Shown here: positions 58,300 through 64,000 of the stretch, one piece after another
How positions within the stretch are numbered: the stretch's first letter is position 1
How the letters are laid out: every line of letters starts with the position of its first letter
Position numbers and translations under genes: made by a program
Notes under the pieces: model-generated
Database searches by the model: none
What the model saw: only the letters and a program-made list of their open reading frames with translations
Told to the model about the DNA's origin: nothing
DNA from: Chionis minor
Taxonomy: Eukaryota > Chordata > Aves > Charadriiformes > Chionididae
Assembly (NCBI GenBank): GCA_013398295.1
Contig: VZSF01000978.1
Coordinates: 434,001-498,000, forward strand
Length of the DNA stretch: 64,000 bases
Direction of reading: 5' to 3'

Positions 58300-60750
58300 T
58301 CCAGGCCAAACAATGCTGTGTCTGTCACCATCTCCTCTGGTGCCATGCTTCCTTAGCTTGTGTCTTTTTTGCAGTTGTTTTCTACGTTTTCATCTGTTTT
58401 GATCTTCATGTGTGGTGTGCAGACCTGGATACCAGACACCACTGGGGTGGAGTAGCACAGAGAGATTTCCTCGTGATTTTTGCAGGCGACACTGAGTAAG
58501 AGTTGCCAAAATGAGACTGGATTCACCTTGAGTTTTCATTTCACTGCATCTTGAAATATGTAATTCTAATTTAGCAGTTATTCCCTGTCTGATGTTTCAG
58601 CATTTGCTTTCTTTTTTCCTAGTTTCATGTTTTCTTGAAGGCTTTATTGAACTGTGGCTTGTTGATTTCAGACTATTTCTCCAATTTATTGAGATTATTT
58701 TGAATTCGGGTCCTGTTCTACAAATGTGCTCTTAAGTCAGGGTGATCTGCAGATTTTACAATGCACACTCTGCCTTTGTTCAAGTTACTGATGAAGAACT
58801 GGAACAGATCCAGGATTGGGACAGATTCTTTTGGGATCCAGATGAAATCTCAAACTGGTAGTCAATCACTGACACTTTGTCTGGGTTTTTTTTCTACCGA
58901 GTTGCACTGACAGGCAATTTCATGTGGGCCAGTGACTCCCACATCATCATCTGTGAATTACGGATGAGCCACAAAGCCATAGCATGTGGCCTGTAGTCAA
59001 TCCAAGGAAGCATTCTTCCTTATGAATGTTTTCCTATTAGAAGTTTGATGGTAAGGCCAGACAGCATTTGCTAGGGAATTTATGGCCAGTTATGCTCAAG
59101 GGTCCAAAAGCTGAAGTACTGTTAAGCTAGACTGTACTTCCTTGGTTTGCTTATGGCCATGTGGGACAATATTGAGAGCTTTGCTAAAACGTATATTTCA
59201 ACTACTTCTTCCTTACCCACAAAGCTAGTTGCCTTGTCAAAGAGGAAAATTAGTTTTCTGTGGAATGAGCAACTGATTTGACATCGTTTTTGTTGAAATG
59301 AGCAACTGAAATGATTTTTTTCTTGATAAATTCATTATGCTGAGTTGTTTTATATCAACTGGTTTTCCTTTGGGTTTTTGTATATTGATCAGATAATAGT
59401 CTGTGCTAGTGTTTTTCGAGGGAGACTGACTACTCTACATTTTTCCATGTTTAACTTTTCCCTTATTTTAAATAAAGATATTGTGTTTGCCCTTCCTGTG
59501 TCTCCCGGGACCTCTCCCATGCCATGAATTTCAGGGGTGGTTTCTGAACAGATCAGGGATTTCTACAGCTGGTACCTTTAATGCTCAAGGGTGGATTTCA
59601 GAAGGCACTGATAATTTGACCATATCTCATCTGTCTCAAAGTTCTTTTTCTTTCTGGCTTGCATTTCTGTCCCCTTATTCGAATTAATTTTTGAAGTATG
59701 TTATGAAGCCTGAAGCAGAGATGGATTAGGGTACTTCATCCTTCTCTGTATCAGCCATTGTTTCCTCTTTTCCCATTAAATAATAGCCTGTATGTTCTCT
59801 TTTTCTGCCTCTGCTGATACCCTAGCACTTTTACTTGTGGCTTTATGCCCGTTACTAATTGTAATTAATTTTGTGCTTTAGCATTTCTGTTTTTATGCTG
59901 TTCTTTAATGCTGGCTCTTAGCTTTGTGGTCTAGTTTTCACTTTTTCTGTAATTTCTTTTTGATTTTCAGGTCCCTAAAGAGCTCTTGACACAGCTATAA
60001 TGGTCTCCTATTCTGCTTCCTATCTTTCTATCACAATAAGATAAGTTGCCATTGTGCTTAACATGGTCTTTCTCAGTAACTGCCAATTTTCTTGCTCTCC
60101 TCTATGCTTAAATTCCCTTCTCAGGAGACCTTATCTGCCACATTGCTGAGTTTGTTGGAGTCTGGGAGGGAGAATCTGCATTTTCCTTGTGCTCCTGCTA
60201 ATTCTGCCTCTTTCAAAGAACAGAGGGTGCCAGCATGTCAGAATTACTGCACCCAAATGACTTCCCAGCTGAGATTTTTAACTAGTAGCTACCTACTGAT
60301 TGCAATCAAGCCTAGAAAAGTGGTTCCATCAGCATCTTCCTTCACTGTTTGAAACAAATTCCCCAAATATTTGAACAACCTGGCATACTGTCTGTCCCCG
60401 CTCTACTCCTTTTCTAATGTTTCTAATGCCAGATGAATATTGTTGCCCACTGCCAGGCACAGCTTTACCCTTTTACTGCCACAAAAACCCTAAGCTTCAG
60501 CTTCTCCTTGGTGAGATGGGGCACAGTAGCATTTCCTCATGATCTCAGCCTTAGTTTTGTATTTGCTTTACTTAAGGAAATTTGTAGATTGGCTGTTGTG
60601 TCACATTTTGAGTTTTTTTTGGACTTCAGCATCAGGTTATGTGCAATCCTCCCTCTGTTTTCATACTGTCAGGTTTTTCCTGGGCAGTCTGTACCCTCCC
60701 ATCCCAACGTTCTAGCAGTACACCATTATGAGTCACCTGTGGTGTGACTG
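58300..60750 (-). mobile_element. Ancient CR1/L3-type LINE, about 2.4 kb
   Basis: On the plus strand the wording follows the reverse complement of CR1/L3 ORF2 in the right order. Near 58734-58850: 'tcagggtgatctgcagattt', then 'ctgatgaagaactggaacag' and 'atccaggattgggacagatt'. Near 59210-59260: 'cttgtcaaagaggaaaatta'. Near 59500-59520: 'tctcccgggacctctcccat'. From 59740 to 59890 the 'tgtttcctcttttcccatta' block follows. Many indels and stops mean it is long dead. The core 58660-59890 is firm; both ends are approximate. Confidence 0.7.
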
Positions 60751-63700
60751 CCTACTAGGAATTCCCATTCTTCCTCACTATCTCTTACGATTCCTGAGGG
60801 TGCACAGGCCACTTACCTGCCCCACAGGCTGCCCTCGCACCTCCCTCATCAGACATTTCATGTCTTCCATGCCTCCTCCTTTTCTTCGCCAGTATGTTTT
60901 AAACCCGTGTCTTACCAACTCAGTGAAAAGCCACCAGCATCCAGAGGTGGGCAGGCCGGCATGTGGAAATGTGCTTTTGCTGCTTACCTGATGGATGCAC
61001 CCTTCCTGCAGCCACCTGCATGGTCCTGGGAGCAAAAGTGGGTCTTGAAGATAGCTAAAGGACAGCGTAGGAGTCAAAACTGTTAACTGTTTTTCACACA
61101 CAATATAAAAAAACCCCAGCATTTCAGTGTCTGCCATGAACTTTATTGTTTTCCAATAAACTTAAAATCCTTTGGTTTACAAAACAACCGCTTTCTCTTT
61201 TTTATTTTTCCTTCTCCTCTTCTAGAAATTGCCCAGTACTTTGGTATTTTTGTTTTTGTTGGTGGGGATTTTTTTTTTTAATAACACCCTTAAAACTTAA
61301 AGAAAATTGCATTTCTCTGGACAAATGTCTATTTTTGTGTAAAATGGCTTTTAAAGAAAGTACTTAGCTGGCTCTATAATTTAGTGATTTCCTTCTGCTT
61401 AGTACAACTTAACCCTCTTCCTTTTCTTTATCTTCTCTTCCCAGCTTCCCCAGAAGGTGCTGGAAATCCATCCTGCAGATCCCGTGATGCTATCAGCTGC
61501 ATTTACAAAAAGTCTAGTAAATATATTTGCCATTTTGATTCTCAGTTTAATTTTATCTCTGCTTGTATTAATATGAGCAGTTCTCTTTATCTAGGTGTGG
61601 GAGGAAGGAACTAAGAAAAGAAGAAATAAAAATCCATACCAAAAAAACCCCTGCTAAGCAGGGACATTATCTTCTCCTCTTCTTGTCTCCTGCCTTCCTG
61701 GTGCATATCCAGAAGAGATTTAAACAGGGCAGGGGAGATCCGCTCTGTTCCCAGCTGAAAAGTGGGAAGGAAGGGAAGGAAGTGAGGTGAAGGGAAAGCT
61801 GGAAAGAAAGAAAAATGAGGGCAGAGGAGAGGAAGAGTATAAAAAGTAAGAAGAAAAGATGCAGAGAAGGATAGGATGAGGAGAAGAAAAAAAAAAAAAA
61901 CATTGGAAGGTTTCAAGAAGAGCCCCAAAGAGAAACGGAAGGATCTTGCCAAGCACTCTGAGAAAAGACAGGAGAAGACACCTGAGGAAAAGGAGCACTT
62001 TCCTTGTGCTTTGGCTGAGGGTGAGAAGGCATCTGAGAAAATGGCAGGCAGAAAGCAGTCAGCAAGAGAGGACAGGAGGCTCAGGGACTGTAGCCCAGCA
62101 CTGCACGGGGGGCAGAGCGGTGCCCATGAGGAGTGCTGGGGGAGCTGCACTGGTGGGCTAACAGGGGAGGAAGGCCACTCAACGTGGGGCAGGTGCATGC
62201 TCTGTTCCCCGTCACACGCTGCTTTCTGAAGTTCCTGTAGTACAGCCCATGAAGCTGTAGCTGGTGAGATTTTGTCCTCTCACTGTTCAGCCAATTTCTG
62301 GTTTCCCATGACGAATACCTACGGCGGTGGTGCAGCTGCTAGAGGGGCTGGAGGAGAGCAGGACAGCGAGGGGATTCCTGCTGCCCAATGCTGCTCATTG
62401 AGAAACACTGGGGAAACCAGTGCATCCTCATGTGTGTTATGTGCTTCTGGATAACATAAATCCCAGAGGTTTTTCAGACAACAAAAGAAAGACGAGCCCA
62501 TGGTGTATTGTGGTGGATTGATGACACAGCACCAGCTAGGCATTGGAAACAATTTTGTGATTGTCTGCTGGGCAGCTAAAGGACTCCAACCATTTGTGTT
62601 GACTGATTATCTCAATTTTCAGAGACATATTACTTCGTGCCCCAGGATTGCTGCCCATCTTGCTAAAGGGCTCCTTGTTTTCCTCTGATCCCACCTGCCA
62701 ACTGTTACCTGACTACACTCCTGCCCCAAACCTGACACCCCAGGGTGTCAGTCTCCAGTGGGGATAAATCCTGTGCCCAATGGTCATACAGACGTCCTTT
62801 TGCCAGGCTTTACCACAGTAGGACACACTGCAAGAGGGAGCCATCCTGCGTGCCTGGCACCCCATGGACAGGGCAGCAGGGCTGCAGCCCGGGAGCTGGG
62901 GCTTGCACGAGTTTTGAGTTGCTGAGGCTTCTGGTTGGGTCTCCAGCACTTTGGCTGAGGTGGTGTCCATGAAATGACCAGAATGGGGCCCTGGCAAGGG
63001 CTCCGAGTTGCAGTTGCAATATTAACAGTAACTGCAGTGAGCATGGACTCTCTCTGGCTCCTTTTCCAGCCAGGAAGTGCATGTAGAATTCAAGGCAGCT
63101 GAGCTGGCACTGTGGGTGACCCAGTGCTGCCACCCTGCTGTCCTGACTGAGACCAGGGGACACAGATTTGACAATGAAAGTGCTTATTATTTTTCATTTT
63201 TTATTGCAGCTTTAACTTCTTCACAGGTTAGTACAGTCTCATTTTGGGGTCTAGTGATTAGCTCTGATCTGGTCAATATCAGCTTGCCATTGTGTCTGCC
63301 AATGACACTTCCTTAATGCCTCTGAGAGATACTGGCCGTGGGGTCACCTCCCTGCAGAGCAGCCTATGGAGAGCTTTGTGCCTCCTCAGTCTGAAAATTA
63401 AACATTTGATTGCGGGTAGCTGTTCTGCTGGCAGTTTCTATTAATGATGAAGAATTACCTATTATGCCAGCGTTGGGTGGCTTTGACAATTCCATTACAT
63501 ATTAATAATAGTGCTATTAATGTATGGCAGCTTATCCTTGTCATTTGTATGCGTGTGTGTGCACATATATGTGCGGGTGTACGTGGATGCCTGGTGGGAG
63601 GTGGGGACAGAGACAAGAAATCTGTTGGCAGAATGCAGCAGCCACTGCTGTCACCTCTCCCTTCTTGCTGTGGGGAGACCACACCAACACCGGCAGCAAG

Positions 63701-64000
63701 CCTGGCAGGGGAAGACCTGGCTCTGCCTCTCCCGGGAGCAGAAGTGGGAGGGAAGTTGACTGATGGGAAAGACAGTGATGCCTGGTGCTGTGGCGTTCTC
63801 CCCGCTCCAGTAGCTGGACAGTCTAATGTATTTAGATTTATCCCAGCAAGAGGGAGAAAAGGTAGAACATTTCTGACATCCCCAGAGCACTTCTTTTATG
63901 CAGACTCCCTTATTTTCCTCTGTGCTTGCCTAATTTGTAAGATGTTTAAGAGCAAAACTCTCCCATACAGTGCTTGGTATGATACTGAGCAGCACCAGGG
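60751..64000. other. Intergenic to window edge, no gene recognised
   Basis: No coding exon is supported. There is a purine-rich patch at about 61760-61990 that opens long low-complexity frames, and an alternating purine/pyrimidine run at 63547-63575. Confidence 0.6.
63547..63575. repeat. 29-bp alternating purine/pyrimidine run
   Basis: Every base from 63547 to 63575 alternates purine and pyrimidine (GTATGCGTGTGTGTGCACAT and on), a potential Z-DNA-forming microsatellite-like tract. Confidence 0.8.

Noticed and set aside
61611..62198. Open frame of 195 codons on the minus strand
   Set aside because: It is serine/leucine/phenylalanine-rich low complexity from a purine-rich tract on the other strand, has no family motif and no splice context.

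Overview
The window is vertebrate nuclear DNA, almost certainly from a bird. It has spliced genes with GT-AG introns, a GC-rich shared promoter, recent CR1 LINE copies with the avian 3' end, several older CR1/L3-type fragments and a candidate endogenous-retrovirus LTR. The species cannot be named from this sequence. Two genes are recognised with confidence. They lie head to head, as SLC4A1AP and SUPT7L do in human.

Layout. (1) 351-12393, minus strand: SLC4A1AP (kanadaptin), nine coding exons, from the FHA-domain exon to a conserved lysine-rich block. The start codon falls in or beyond a 58-base run of N (12394-12451). The C-terminal exons lie beyond the left edge. A 2.1-kb CR1 LINE sits in its largest visible intron, in the same orientation. 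(2) About 12.0-12.83 kb: GC-rich, CpG-rich bidirectional promoter, broken by the N gap. (3) 13091-26711, plus strand: SUPT7L (STAF65-gamma), complete, four coding exons, 412 codons plus stop. An 82-codon upstream ORF ends two bases before its ATG. (4) 27.0-28.55 kb: a decayed CR1 just past the SUPT7L stop. (5) 31717-33343: two copies, identical as read, of an 813-bp block separated by one N. This is most simply an unmerged contig overlap in the assembly. The block carries most of a probable LTR. (6) 33.4-64 kb: no coding gene recognised. It holds a GC-rich patch with an X-box-like motif (33.9-34.5 kb), old CR1/L3 fragments (40.27-40.80 and about 58.3-60.75 kb), a short GC-rich tandem repeat (57.09-57.21 kb), homopolymer tracts and a 29-base alternating purine/pyrimidine run.

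The two genes share a promoter but not a pathway. SUPT7L is a core subunit of the SAGA/STAGA transcription coactivator. SLC4A1AP is a mainly nuclear FHA protein first described as an adaptor of the anion exchanger AE1. I found no clearly undescribed biological system. The points most worth checking are the assembly duplication, the uORF and dual splice-like signal before SUPT7L, the GC-rich patch at 34 kb, and the catalytically dead CR1.
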